Source: Oscillospiraceae bacterium
GTDB lineage: Bacteria; Bacillota; Clostridia; Oscillospirales; Acutalibacteraceae
Length of the DNA: 64,000 nt
Assembly (NCBI GenBank): GCA_902774035.1
Contig: CACYHA010000011.1
Coordinates: 1 to 64,000, forward strand
Direction of reading: 5' to 3'
The notes beneath the pieces are model-generated. The model was not told the DNA's origin. It made no database searches and worked only from the letters and a program-made list of their open reading frames with translations. Position 1 is the stretch's first letter. Every line of letters begins with the position of its first letter. Of the stretch, positions 1-8,398 are shown in pieces. The position numbers were made by a program, and so were the translations under genes.

Positions 1-4
1 CAAT

Positions 5-246
5 GCAGAAGTAGAGGGAACTTTCGAAGAGATTCTTCACGTTTCCCTCCTTTTTCAAAACAAGCAAGCAAAAGAAAACCATGCAAGGCAAAGCAGAAGT
101 AGAGGGAACTTTCGAAGAGATTCTTCACGTTTCCCTCCTTTTTCAAAACAAGCAAGCAAAAGAAAACCATGCAAGGCAAAGCAGAAGCAGAGGGAACTTT
201 CGAAGAGTTTCTTCATGTTTCCCTCTTTTTTCATTAATAAGCAAGC
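5..246. repeat. Three tandem 88-bp hairpin repeats
   Basis: The unit starting GCAGAAG at 5 recurs at 93 and 181, an exact 88-bp period; copies 1 and 2 are nearly identical, copy 3 diverges and stops near 246. Each unit folds: GAGGGAA (14-20 in copy 1) pairs with TTCCCTC (43-49), with an inner GAAGA/TCTTC stem, and a T-run follows. This resembles an intrinsic terminator amplified in tandem, probably ending a plus-strand gene left of the window. Small ORFs across the array are artefacts of the repetition. Nothing else is seen between 247 and the promoter at 373. Confidence 0.85.
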
Positions 247-372
247 TGTGCGGGGGCAGGGGAGCGGGAACGCCCTTAACCCCTCTCGCTTTCCCCTGAC
301 GACATTTCCCTGACAACTTGCACAAAGCTGCGTCCCGTTTCTTCGCAAAAACGGAGAAATGGCGGCGGGCGC

Positions 373-401
373 TTGACTTTCCTTTTCAAAAAAGGTAGTA
401 T
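373..401 (+). promoter_or_regulatory. Promoter of the exported EEP protein
   Basis: TTGACT at 373-378 and TAGTAT at 396-401 are separated by 17 bp. They lie 56 bp upstream of the start at 457. Confidence 0.6.
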
Positions 402-456
402 AGTTCTGTGACGAAAAGCATCCATCGGTTCATCTCAGGAAAGGAGTGTCTTCCAA

Positions 457-1536
457 ATGAAACACATCAAAAAAACACTGGCGCTTTTGCTGGTCTGTCT
501 GCTGCTTTGCCCCTGCGTGTCGCTGCTCGGCGCGGCGGAATCCGGCGGCAGGAGCGTTTCCATCCTCTGCTACAATGTGGCCGGTCTGCCGAACATCAAC
601 CACATTCTCGGCAAGCCCGAGGGCATCGACGTCAAGGATCATCAGTCCCAGCTCGGCAAACAGCTCAACCGGGAGACCTATGACATCATCGCCGTCCAGG
701 AGGATTTCAACTACCACGCCTATCTGGAAGAGCAGCTCACGGCCTACCCCTATAAAACGATCCATTCCGGCGGCGTGCCGGGCGGCGACGGACTGAACGT
801 CTTTTCCAAAACGCCGGTCTATAACGCTGCGCGCATTCCCTGGGATGAGCTTTACGGCATCATCGAGGACGGCGCGGACGAGTTGACCCCGAAGGGCATA
901 CTCTACACCTGCGTGGATCTCGGCGACGGCGTCTATCTCGATCTCTACGATATCCACGCGGACGCCTACGGCGACGCCGGTTCCTGTGCGGCGCGGCGCG
1001 ACAATTTCCGCCAGCTCGCGGAGCTGATCAACGCCCGGGGCACCGACCGCCCCGTGATCGTGACCGGCGACTTCAACGCTTCCATCCATCAGGGCGCGGA
1101 CGACGGACTGTATGATCTGCTCTATGCCGGCTGCGGCCTCAAGGACGCCTGGGTGGAGCTGCACAACAACGGCAACTACAAAAACTTTGATTACTGGAAC
1201 GAGACCGTCGGCGGCGGCTGGCCGGAATATTGGGGCGTCTGGGATTCGCTGGAAAAATTCCTCTACCGTGACGGCGGCGGCGTAACGCTGGAAGCGACGA
1301 GCTTTGCCTACAAAGATTACCGCACCGAGGCGGGAGAGGACATCTCCGACCACAAAGCGGCCGAGGCGACCTTCACCTTCACCAAAACAGAGGAATTCAA
1401 AGAAAACGCCGAAGATCTGACCGTGGCAAAAGAGGATCTGCTGGATTCCTTCATCCGCAAAGTCTTCCTCTTCTTCACCGATCTGTTCAAGATCTTTGCC
1501 CACTGGGATGAGCTGAAGGTTTATCTCGGCGGATAA
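457..1536 (+). CDS. Exported endonuclease/exonuclease/phosphatase-fold protein
   Basis: 359 aa with a signal peptide (about residues 1-27). The EEP fold (DNase I / sphingomyelinase / inositol-phosphatase superfamily) is shown by CYNVAG near residue 40, a Q-E pair near 82, TGDFNAS at 203-209 and SDHKA near 297, which supply the metal-binding Asn, Glu and Asp and the catalytic His. The substrate cannot be told from sequence; a phosphodiester or phospholipid headgroup outside the cell is plausible. The C-terminus (about 330-350) is an aromatic amphipathic stretch of a kind seen on other exported proteins in this window. AAGGAG lies 10 nt upstream of the ATG. A second, shorter EEP protein is encoded at 17766. 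Confidence 0.85.
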   Translation: MKHIKKTLALLLVCLLLCPCVSLLGAAESGGRSVSILCYNVAGLPNINHILGKPEGIDVKDHQSQLGKQLNRETYDIIAVQEDFNYHAYLEEQLTAYPYKTIHSGGVPGGDGLNVFSKTPVYNAARIPWDELYGIIEDGADELTPKGILYTCVDLGDGVYLDLYDIHADAYGDAGSCAARRDNFRQLAELINARGTDRPVIVTGDFNASIHQGADDGLYDLLYAGCGLKDAWVELHNNGNYKNFDYWNETVGGGWPEYWGVWDSLEKFLYRDGGGVTLEATSFAYKDYRTEAGEDISDHKAAEATFTFTKTEEFKENAEDLTVAKEDLLDSFIRKVFLFFTDLFKIFAHWDELKVYLGG

Positions 1537-1569
1537 GAAGACCGTTCGAGCCGAAGCCTTCACGAAAAA

Positions 1570-1605
1570 ACTGCCGGAGATTTCCCGCTCCGGCGGTTTT
1601 CTTTT
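1570..1605 (+). terminator. Intrinsic terminator after the EEP gene
   Basis: A 10-bp stem (1570-1579 with 1588-1597, GC core CCGGAG/CTCCGG) is followed by a T-rich run. Confidence 0.85.
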
Positions 1606-1624
1606 GTTTTTCGACGGTTTCCTC

Positions 1625-1678
1625 TTGACAGAACAGGGTGTCTCGTGGTATAGTTAAAAAATCATTAACCCTGTTAAT
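1625..1678 (+). promoter_or_regulatory. marR promoter and candidate operator
   Basis: TTGACA (1625-1630) and TATAGT (1649-1654) are 18 bp apart. Just downstream a perfect inverted repeat, ATTAAC-CCT-GTTAAT (1664-1678), covers the expected transcription start. A short A+T-rich dyad at this position is typical of MarR-family autoregulation, so repression by the product of the next gene is inferred. Confidence 0.7.
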
Positions 1679-1712
1679 TAAAATGGGTTGCACCCGGAAC
1701 GGAGGCAGCGGC

Positions 1713-2168
1713 ATGGAACAACGGAAAATGCGTCTGGATGTTTTGGAGATCCTTGCGGGGCTTTGCAGCTCGCAGGTTTTTCGGGACGTGCAGAAAAAAA
1801 TGAAAGGCGCCTGCTTTCTGCTGGAATATCTGATGGAAAGCGACGGCGTGAGTACGCCGGGAACGCTGGCGTCGCTGCTGCAGGTTTCCGGCGCGCGGAT
1901 CACGGTGCTGCTGTCCGCCCTGCAGGAAAAGCACTATGTGGAGCGTCAGATAGATCCTGCCGACAAGCGCCGCGTGACGGTGCGGCTGACCGACAGCGGC
2001 CGCGCCTTTGTGCAGGAGATGCGCGGACAGGTTTTCTCCTTCGCCGACGAGGTTTGCAACGCCCTTGGGGAAGCGGACACCGAACAGCTCATTCGAATTT
2101 CAAAAAAACTGCTGAACGCCGAGCGCACGGCGCAGGGACAACGGAGGAAAGGGGGCGCGCAGGCATGA
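1713..2168 (+). CDS. MarR-family transcriptional regulator
   Basis: 151 aa. A winged-helix core runs from about residue 45 to 115: a TPGTLASLLQVSGARITVLL recognition segment, then the wing with D-PADKRRVTVRLTDSGRAF, the classic MarR beta-wing. The start at 1713 is preferred to an upstream in-frame start because GGAGG lies 7 nt before it and because the dyad operator at 1664-1678 would otherwise be coding. The stop overlaps the next start by 4 nt (ATGA), so it is probably co-transcribed with the exported 872-aa protein and the ABC exporter. By analogy with MarR-exporter operons it probably represses the operon until a ligand binds; the ligand is unknown. Confidence 0.85.
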   Translation: MEQRKMRLDVLEILAGLCSSQVFRDVQKKMKGACFLLEYLMESDGVSTPGTLASLLQVSGARITVLLSALQEKHYVERQIDPADKRRVTVRLTDSGRAFVQEMRGQVFSFADEVCNALGEADTEQLIRISKKLLNAERTAQGQRRKGGAQA

Positions 2169-4783
2169 AAAACTTCAAAAAACGCGGCTGCTGTGTGCTG
2201 CTTTCTCTGGTGCTGCTGCTTTTGAGCGCGTCGCCGGCTTTCGGTATAAACGCCGCCTATCCCGCCGATGTGACCGAGGCTGCGGCGTCGACGGCGCTGC
2301 GGCGCACAGATATCCTTGTGCGCAACGCGGCGACGACCCTCGGGGGCAAGGCGCTGTTTTCCATGCTTTGCGAGGCGCTGTTTTCCGACGAGACCCTCTC
2401 CGGCCTTCTGCTGGGCGTCTACACGGCGATGGACGAGCGGCGCACCGCGATGGCCACCCTCGGGCTGGACGTTTCGCCCGCTGCCGTGGCCGCCGGACTG
2501 AAGGCCTACCCCGCAGTGGCTTCGCGGCTGAAAACCGCCGAAAGCTGGAGCGATGTGGACTTGGACGGCGCGCATTGGCATGTGACGACCCGGGCCGGCT
2601 TCGGCGCGGCGCTGAGCGCGGTCTTCACGCCGATGAACGACCTTCTCTATATGCTGCTGTGCGGCGGAACGGCAAAGCTGGGGCTGCTGCCCGTGCAGGG
2701 CGATCTGGGCTATGAAAAGGGCATGGTGCCGATTTTGCGCGCCCTGGGCTGTCCGTCGATCCTTTCGCCCGCGGCTTTCTGCGCCCAGGCGGCAAAGAGC
2801 CGCAGCGCCATGCTGAAAAATCTCGCCCTTTCGCTGCTGTCGCTGGCGGACGCGCTCTGCGCCGCCCCGGCGGCAAAGCTGACGGCGATCCTGCCCGGCC
2901 TTTCCGCCTTTGTTCGCGACGGCAATCTCGAAAAAGCCGTGGACGCGATCCTGCGCCCGCTCTCGATCCATATCGGCTCCTATGTGGAGCTGTTCTCCGG
3001 CAGCAAGATGCTGGCGGTCATGCTCTTCATGCAGAGTCCCGGCCAGTACACGCTGGATTTCAGACAGAACCTCACCACCAGCGTCAACAAGCTCCTGGAC
3101 GCCTCCGGCGTGAAGATCGCCGACTTTGATCTGGACGCCTTTGCCGCCTGCAGAGGCCGGGCGACCGACTGCTTCATGGTGCTCTTGCGCTGGCTGATCG
3201 CCTCGCTGCGCCTGAACGAGCCTCTGCTCGCCGAACTGGATGTGGGCGACGCGGAAGCGCTGGTGAATGCTGTGGTCGCGGGACTGCTGCGCCACGGCGA
3301 TGAGTGGCTGCTTTCGGCCTACGTCCATCTGCTGACCGACGCCGAGGGCACCCTTGTGGAGGTGCGGCCGGAGCACGGGAGCTTTACCCGCGGCGATGTG
3401 GAATTTACAAAGAAGCTCAAGCGCAAGCAGATGAAGCGTGTGCTGGAACATATTGACGAAGTCCTCGGCGAATTCACCGCGGATTCCACGGGCGACGACC
3501 TGACAGCCACCCTGCGAAAAACCCTCTATTCCTCCGAAACGATCACCATGCTCATCAAGGGGCTGTACGGCGCCTTTTCCGCCGAGGAGGCGCAGGGGCT
3601 CGGCGGGATGCTCTCACTGCCCGCAACGCCGGCCGCGCTGGCGCGGCGTCTGCCCGCACGTTATGCCGCTGCAAAAAGCGTGCTGCTGCGTGCAAAAAGC
3701 TGGGAAAAGCTCGGCTCCGTGCCTTGGGGCTTCGCCAAGGGCAACCGCAGCGGCTTTGCCGCCGCACTGACGGCGGTGCTGCAGCCGGTGCGTCCGCTGC
3801 TGGAAGCTTTTCTTGCCAACGGCGTGTTTCAGGTGCTCGGCGCGGTGCGCATCGGCGGAACCAACGGCTATAACACGGCGGTTCTGCCGCTGCTGGAGGC
3901 TCTTTCCTGCCCGAAGGCGCATCTAAAGGACTACGACGCCTATGTGACCGGGAAGGGAACCGACCGCATTCTGACGGATGTGCTCACGCCGGTGCTGGAT
4001 CTGGTGGACAAGATCCTCGCCCGCCCGGTCTATCAGTTGACGAAGCTGCTGCCGAACCTGGTCTGGTTTGTGCAGAGCGGCGGCCTTGCCGACTGTGTGG
4101 AGCATATTCTCACGCCGGTGACCATCTGGCTCGACGCCCTCTCCCTCACGCCCGCCGATTTCGGCGCGGATCTTTCCGTGTTCTATCAAAACGACCTCGG
4201 CGCACTGATCGACACCTTTGCCGCCGACATTGAGGGCGCGGCTTTGCTGGACGATATCGACTGGAAGCTGATTGCCACGCTTGGCAAGGAGACCACCGAA
4301 CTCAGCCGGCGCACCTACCACGGCAAGGACGTGACGGTTCCCTATATCAAAAGCGACCAATGCGCGGTGCTGCTGACACTGCTGCGCGGCGTCATCACGG
4401 CGGTCAAACGGCCGGAAAACGCCGACCTGCTCGCGACGATGGTTGCTGACACCGGCGGCGACAACACCATGTTTGCCCAGTATTCCGCCGGCATCACGGA
4501 GCAGATGGACGATATGACGACCGACGAGCTGCTGGAATGGCTCTATGATCTGCTATTCCGTGAGCGCGCGAAGAAAGAGATCAAAACCGACGACGGCTAT
4601 GTGCCGGATTTCGAATATGAGCCTGCGCCGGATCACACGCTGCGCAAAGTTCTGATCGCGGCGGGCGTGCTTTTGCTGCTTGCAGCCGGAGCCGTGCTCG
4701 TCTGGCGGCGCAGGGAGATCGCCGCCTGGCGCAGCCGCCGCAAAGCAGAAAAAGAAACCCCACCAGCAGACCGGGAGGCATAA
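2165..4783 (+). CDS. Exported, C-terminally anchored protein with internal duplication
   Basis: 872 aa; not a family I can name. It has a signal peptide (1-27), one transmembrane helix at about 826-848 and a basic cytoplasmic tail, so most of the chain is extracytoplasmic. Two long segments, about 62-430 and 449-790, resemble each other: both start with an LFSDETLSGLLLGVY / LYSSETITMLIKGLY motif, share a later AESWSDVD..W / AKSWEKLGSVPW block, a P-(I/L)LRALGCP / LPLLEALSCP block, and end in a DGNLEKAVDAILRPL / GGLADCVEHILTPV block. The start overlaps the marR stop by 4 nt; the stop is one base before the ABC exporter ATG. Context suggests an extracytoplasmic partner of the exporter; this is inference. 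Confidence 0.7.
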   Translation: MKNFKKRGCCVLLSLVLLLLSASPAFGINAAYPADVTEAAASTALRRTDILVRNAATTLGGKALFSMLCEALFSDETLSGLLLGVYTAMDERRTAMATLGLDVSPAAVAAGLKAYPAVASRLKTAESWSDVDLDGAHWHVTTRAGFGAALSAVFTPMNDLLYMLLCGGTAKLGLLPVQGDLGYEKGMVPILRALGCPSILSPAAFCAQAAKSRSAMLKNLALSLLSLADALCAAPAAKLTAILPGLSAFVRDGNLEKAVDAILRPLSIHIGSYVELFSGSKMLAVMLFMQSPGQYTLDFRQNLTTSVNKLLDASGVKIADFDLDAFAACRGRATDCFMVLLRWLIASLRLNEPLLAELDVGDAEALVNAVVAGLLRHGDEWLLSAYVHLLTDAEGTLVEVRPEHGSFTRGDVEFTKKLKRKQMKRVLEHIDEVLGEFTADSTGDDLTATLRKTLYSSETITMLIKGLYGAFSAEEAQGLGGMLSLPATPAALARRLPARYAAAKSVLLRAKSWEKLGSVPWGFAKGNRSGFAAALTAVLQPVRPLLEAFLANGVFQVLGAVRIGGTNGYNTAVLPLLEALSCPKAHLKDYDAYVTGKGTDRILTDVLTPVLDLVDKILARPVYQLTKLLPNLVWFVQSGGLADCVEHILTPVTIWLDALSLTPADFGADLSVFYQNDLGALIDTFAADIEGAALLDDIDWKLIATLGKETTELSRRTYHGKDVTVPYIKSDQCAVLLTLLRGVITAVKRPENADLLATMVADTGGDNTMFAQYSAGITEQMDDMTTDELLEWLYDLLFRERAKKEIKTDDGYVPDFEYEPAPDHTLRKVLIAAGVLLLLAAGAVLVWRRREIAAWRSRRKAEKETPPADREA

Positions 4784-4784
4784 C

Positions 4785-7544
4785 ATGCTGATACTGAAAG
4801 ATATCGTCAAAGACTATGTGACGGGAGATACCACCGTCCGCGCCATGGATCACATCAGCATCAATTTCCGCGAGAGCGAGTTTGTTGCCATTCTCGGCCC
4901 CTCGGGCTGCGGAAAAACCACGATGCTCAACATCATCGGCGGCCTCGACCGCTACACCGAAGGCGATCTTTTCATCAACGGAAAATCCACAAAGACTTTC
5001 TCCGACGACGACTGGGACACCTATCGCAACCATTCGATCGGCTTTGTGTTCCAGAGCTACAACCTGATCCCGCACCAGAGTGTGCTGGCCAACGTGGAGC
5101 TGGCGCTGACCCTTTCCGGCGTATCCAAACAGGAACGCCGCGAACGGGCGGTCAAAGCGCTGGAGCGCGTGGGCCTCGGCGAACAGCTCGACAAAAAGCC
5201 GGCGCAGATGTCCGGCGGACAGGTGCAGCGTGTGGCGATCGCCCGCGCGCTGGTCAACAACCCCGACATCATCCTTGCCGACGAGCCGACCGGCGCGCTG
5301 GACAGCGAAACGAGCGTCCAGATCATGCAGCTGCTCAAGGAGATCTCGGAAGACAAGCTCATCATCATGGTCACCCACAACCCCGACCTCGCCCACGAGT
5401 ATGCCAACCGTATCATCTCGTGTCTTGACGGCCGGGTGGTGGAGGATTCCAACTCCTTTGTTCCGGAAGAAGCGGACTTCAGGCTGGAACAGGAAAAGGC
5501 GGCGGCGGACAAGGCAAAGGGCAAAAAGCCTTCGATGGACGCACGCACGGCGTTTTCGCTTTCGCTGCGCAATCTTGTAACAAAGAAGTGGCGCACCTTC
5601 CTGACGGCCTTTGCCGGTTCCATCGGCATCATCGGCATCGCGCTGGTGCTCGCGCTGTCCAACGGTATCCAGCTTTACATCGATAAGGTGCAGAACGACA
5701 CCCTGCTGGCCTTCCCGATGACGGTGGACAAACAGACGATGGATCTGAACTCCCTGATGAGCGACATGACCGGGATCGGCATGAGTCTGGAGCCGAACCA
5801 TGCGCTCGACGGGATCTATGTCAACGAGGCGTTCGAATCCATGCTCAACACCTTCATCACGCAGACGACCTCCAATAATCTCGGCGCCTTCCGCAGCTAT
5901 GTTGAAGAAAACCGCGCGGAATTCAACAAGCTGTGCAACGACGTACAGTATAAATACTCCACGCCGCTGAACATCTATAAGGCCGACACGAAGGACGGCG
6001 TGGTCCAGGTCAATCCGAACACGCTGATGGATCAGTTCGACATGGGCTCCATGGGGCTGACCTCCTCCATCACCAGCCAGATCACGGATTACACCAGCGC
6101 CGGCCTGACGTCGATCTGGACCCAGCTCATCGGCGGCAACGACGTGATCAAAAACCAGTACGACGTGATCTACGGCACGCTGCCGAAAAACTACAACGAC
6201 GTGGTGCTGATCGTGGACGGCCGCAACGAGATCAACGAGATGGTGGTCTACGGCCTCGGCCTGAAGGATCAGAAGGCTTTCATGACCAACATGATGGCCG
6301 CCTTTGAAAACGGCGAAAAGCTCGAAGGCAACGCCGGCGAAAAATTCACCTACGACGACATTCTCAACATGAAGTTCAAGCTCGTGCTCAACTGCGAATA
6401 CATGAAGCAGGACGAGAAGACCGGGCTTTGGACGGATATGCGCGAGAATTCCCTCTATGTCAAGACGCTGGTGGAAAACGGCGAGGACATCAACATCGTC
6501 GGTATCCTGCGCCCGCGCAAGGACAACGTGATCTCCATTGGCACCGGCTCCATCGGCTACACCGAGGCGCTCATGCAGCATGCGCTGGAAAAGACCGCCG
6601 CCTCCGCCGTGGTCAAGGCCCAGCTCAAAGATCCGAAGCACGACGTGATCACCGGCAATGAATTCATCGATCTTACGGTCAACGACTTTGACCTTGCGGA
6701 CATCGACCTGCGCGAGATCGACTATACCAAGCTTGACATTTCTCCCTTCCTTTCCATGGCCAGCGAGATCGACCTTTCCGAGGTGGACATCATGGATCTC
6801 AGCTCGCTCTTTGATTTCGGCGACATGAGCGCCCTGCAGAAAAAGCTGATGGAGGGCTTCCTCAACGACGAACAGGTGCTCGCGCTCAAGCAGGCCTATC
6901 TGGACACAAAGAACGAGCAGTGCTCCCTGGCAACGACCTATGCCGCGCTCGGCTACAGCACCCCCGACACGCCGACCTCGATCTTCCTTTACCCGAAGAG
7001 CTTTGAAGCGAAGGACGAGATCAACAAAATGATCTCCTACTACAACGAAAAGGTCACTGCCGACGGCCACGAGGAATATTCGATCACCGCCACGGACTAC
7101 ATCGGTCTGGTCATGAGCAGCGTGACGAAGATCCTCAACATCGTGACCTATGTCCTTGTTGCCTTCGTCGCCATCTCTCTTGTCGTTTCTTCGATCATGA
7201 TCGGCATCATCACCTACATCTCCGTGCTCGAACGCACCAAGGAGATCGGCATCCTGCGCGCCATCGGCGCCTCCAAGCGCGACGTTTCCAACGTCTTCAA
7301 CGCTGAAACGGTGACGATCGGCCTCGGGGCGGGGATCATCGGCATTCTGGTCACGCTGCTGCTGGAGATCCCGATCAACATCGCCCTGCACTTTTTGACC
7401 AACACCGGCGCGGCGGCGTCCCTGCCCTTCCTCGGCGGCGTGATCCTTGTGTGCATCAGCGTGTTCCTGACCTTCATCGCGGGTCTGATCCCGTCCTCCC
7501 TTGCGGCGAAGAAGGATCCGGTGGAAGCGCTGCGGACAGAGTGA
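4785..7544 (+). CDS. MacB-like ABC exporter, ATPase-permease fusion
   Basis: 919 aa. The N-terminal ATPase has Walker A GPSGCGKTT (38-46), signature MSGGQVQRVAIARAL (about 144-158), Walker B ILADEPTGALD and the H-loop VTHNPDLA. A FtsX/MacB-type permease follows: one helix at about 272-293, an extracytoplasmic domain of roughly 480 residues, then three helices between about 786 and 902, with the conserved RAIGASKRDVSNVF turn. MacB-type (type VII) transporters usually work by mechanotransmission on periplasmic or extracellular partners, not by carrying substrate through the membrane. The oversized extracytoplasmic domain and the linked 872-aa exported protein fit such a partnership. The ATG at 4785 follows GGGAGG; an upstream in-frame extension would overlap the previous gene. 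Confidence 0.9.
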   Translation: MLILKDIVKDYVTGDTTVRAMDHISINFRESEFVAILGPSGCGKTTMLNIIGGLDRYTEGDLFINGKSTKTFSDDDWDTYRNHSIGFVFQSYNLIPHQSVLANVELALTLSGVSKQERRERAVKALERVGLGEQLDKKPAQMSGGQVQRVAIARALVNNPDIILADEPTGALDSETSVQIMQLLKEISEDKLIIMVTHNPDLAHEYANRIISCLDGRVVEDSNSFVPEEADFRLEQEKAAADKAKGKKPSMDARTAFSLSLRNLVTKKWRTFLTAFAGSIGIIGIALVLALSNGIQLYIDKVQNDTLLAFPMTVDKQTMDLNSLMSDMTGIGMSLEPNHALDGIYVNEAFESMLNTFITQTTSNNLGAFRSYVEENRAEFNKLCNDVQYKYSTPLNIYKADTKDGVVQVNPNTLMDQFDMGSMGLTSSITSQITDYTSAGLTSIWTQLIGGNDVIKNQYDVIYGTLPKNYNDVVLIVDGRNEINEMVVYGLGLKDQKAFMTNMMAAFENGEKLEGNAGEKFTYDDILNMKFKLVLNCEYMKQDEKTGLWTDMRENSLYVKTLVENGEDINIVGILRPRKDNVISIGTGSIGYTEALMQHALEKTAASAVVKAQLKDPKHDVITGNEFIDLTVNDFDLADIDLREIDYTKLDISPFLSMASEIDLSEVDIMDLSSLFDFGDMSALQKKLMEGFLNDEQVLALKQAYLDTKNEQCSLATTYAALGYSTPDTPTSIFLYPKSFEAKDEINKMISYYNEKVTADGHEEYSITATDYIGLVMSSVTKILNIVTYVLVAFVAISLVVSSIMIGIITYISVLERTKEIGILRAIGASKRDVSNVFNAETVTIGLGAGIIGILVTLLLEIPINIALHFLTNTGAAASLPFLGGVILVCISVFLTFIAGLIPSSLAAKKDPVEALRTE

Positions 7545-7557
7545 TTCTTTTGACGGG

Positions 7558-7595
7558 CAGCGTCGGATCTGGCAAGATGATCCGGCGCTGTTTTT
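7558..7595 (+). terminator. Intrinsic terminator of the marR-ABC operon
   Basis: CAGCGTCGGATC (7558-7569) pairs with GATCCGGCGCTG (7579-7590), with one wobble, followed by TTTTT. Confidence 0.9.
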
Positions 7596-7620
7596 CATTG
7601 AAAACACAATCAAATTCGAT

Positions 7621-7664
7621 TTGTAAGAATTTTGTTGCTTTTCCCCGGCAGGTTTTGTAAGAAT
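7621..7664. promoter_or_regulatory. Direct repeat TTGTAAGAAT upstream of response regulator
   Basis: TTGTAAGAAT occurs at 7621-7630 and again at 7655-7664, 34 bp apart, 45-88 bp before the response-regulator start. OmpR-type regulators bind direct repeats, so this may be an autoregulatory site. No well-spaced -35/-10 pair was recognised here. Confidence 0.4.
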
Positions 7665-7708
7665 CCTGCGCTATGATAAGTCTGGATTCGGAAAGGAGAC
7701 TTCGATCA

Positions 7709-8398
7709 ATGTTTCAGGTTCTGGTATGCGACGACGATGAGGCGATCCTCGACGCCGCGGCGATCTATCTCAAAAGCGAGGGCTACGCGGTGCTGACCGC
7801 GAAAAACGGGAAAGAGGCGGTGGAGCTTGCCGCAAAGCAGCCGCTGCACTGCGTCATCATGGACGTCATGATGCCCGTGATGGACGGCATCGCCGCAACG
7901 GTGAAGATTCGTGAGCGCAGCAACGTGCCGATCATCTTTCTCTCCGCCAAAAGCGAGGACACCGACAAGATCACCGGCCTCGGCCTCGGCGCGGACGACT
8001 ATGTGACCAAGCCGTTTTCACCGCTGGAACTGCTGGCGCGGGTGAAATCGCAGGTGCGCCGCTACACCATGTTCGGCGCCATGGAGACCAAACCCAGTGT
8101 TCTGACCACGGGCGGCCTGTCGCTGGACACCGAGGCGCATTTGTGCACCGTGGACGGCGAAGAGGTACGCCTGACCGCAACGGAATACAAAATCGTGGAA
8201 TACCTGATGCGCAACCTCGGAAAAACGCTCTCCTCCACGCAGATCTATGAAACCGTGTGGAACGAGAACGCCTTTGCCAGCGACAAAACCGTGACGGTTC
8301 ACATCCGGCGCATCCGCGAAAAGATCGAGATCGACCCGAAGAATCCGAAATACTTAAAGGTGGTGTGGGGCATTGGCTACAAGATCGAAAAAATCTAA
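7709..8398 (+). CDS. OmpR/PhoB-family response regulator
   Basis: 229 aa. The receiver domain (1-115) has acidic residues D8-D9, phospho-acceptor D52 in VIMDVMMP, and K101 in VTKPFSP. The C-terminal winged helix (about 130-229) ends with the HIRRIREKIE recognition helix and the VWGIGYKIE strand typical of OmpR/PhoB. The start at 7709 has AAGGAG upstream; the in-frame start at 7673 lacks one. The gene overlaps the downstream histidine kinase by 26 nt, so the two form a translationally coupled two-component system. The signal and targets are unknown; the adjacent ABC exporter operon is separated by a terminator, so a link to it is only possible. Confidence 0.92.
   Translation: MFQVLVCDDDEAILDAAAIYLKSEGYAVLTAKNGKEAVELAAKQPLHCVIMDVMMPVMDGIAATVKIRERSNVPIIFLSAKSEDTDKITGLGLGADDYVTKPFSPLELLARVKSQVRRYTMFGAMETKPSVLTTGGLSLDTEAHLCTVDGEEVRLTATEYKIVEYLMRNLGKTLSSTQIYETVWNENAFASDKTVTVHIRRIREKIEIDPKNPKYLKVVWGIGYKIEKI

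Noticed and set aside
5..246. Possible CRISPR array
   Set aside because: The 88-bp units are contiguous, without unique spacers; the period and hairpin plus T-run fit tandem terminators.
55..348. Small proteins in the first 350 bp
   Set aside because: Their sequence simply repeats with the 88-bp units, so they are products of the repeat.
4581..7613. 1010-aa minus-strand reading frame opposite the ABC exporter
   Set aside because: It is the antisense shadow of a complete, motif-verified ABC gene, rich in His/Arg/Val/Asp runs, with no start signal. The same applies to the long antisense frames over fusA, CotH (54055-56499) and the LRR genes.
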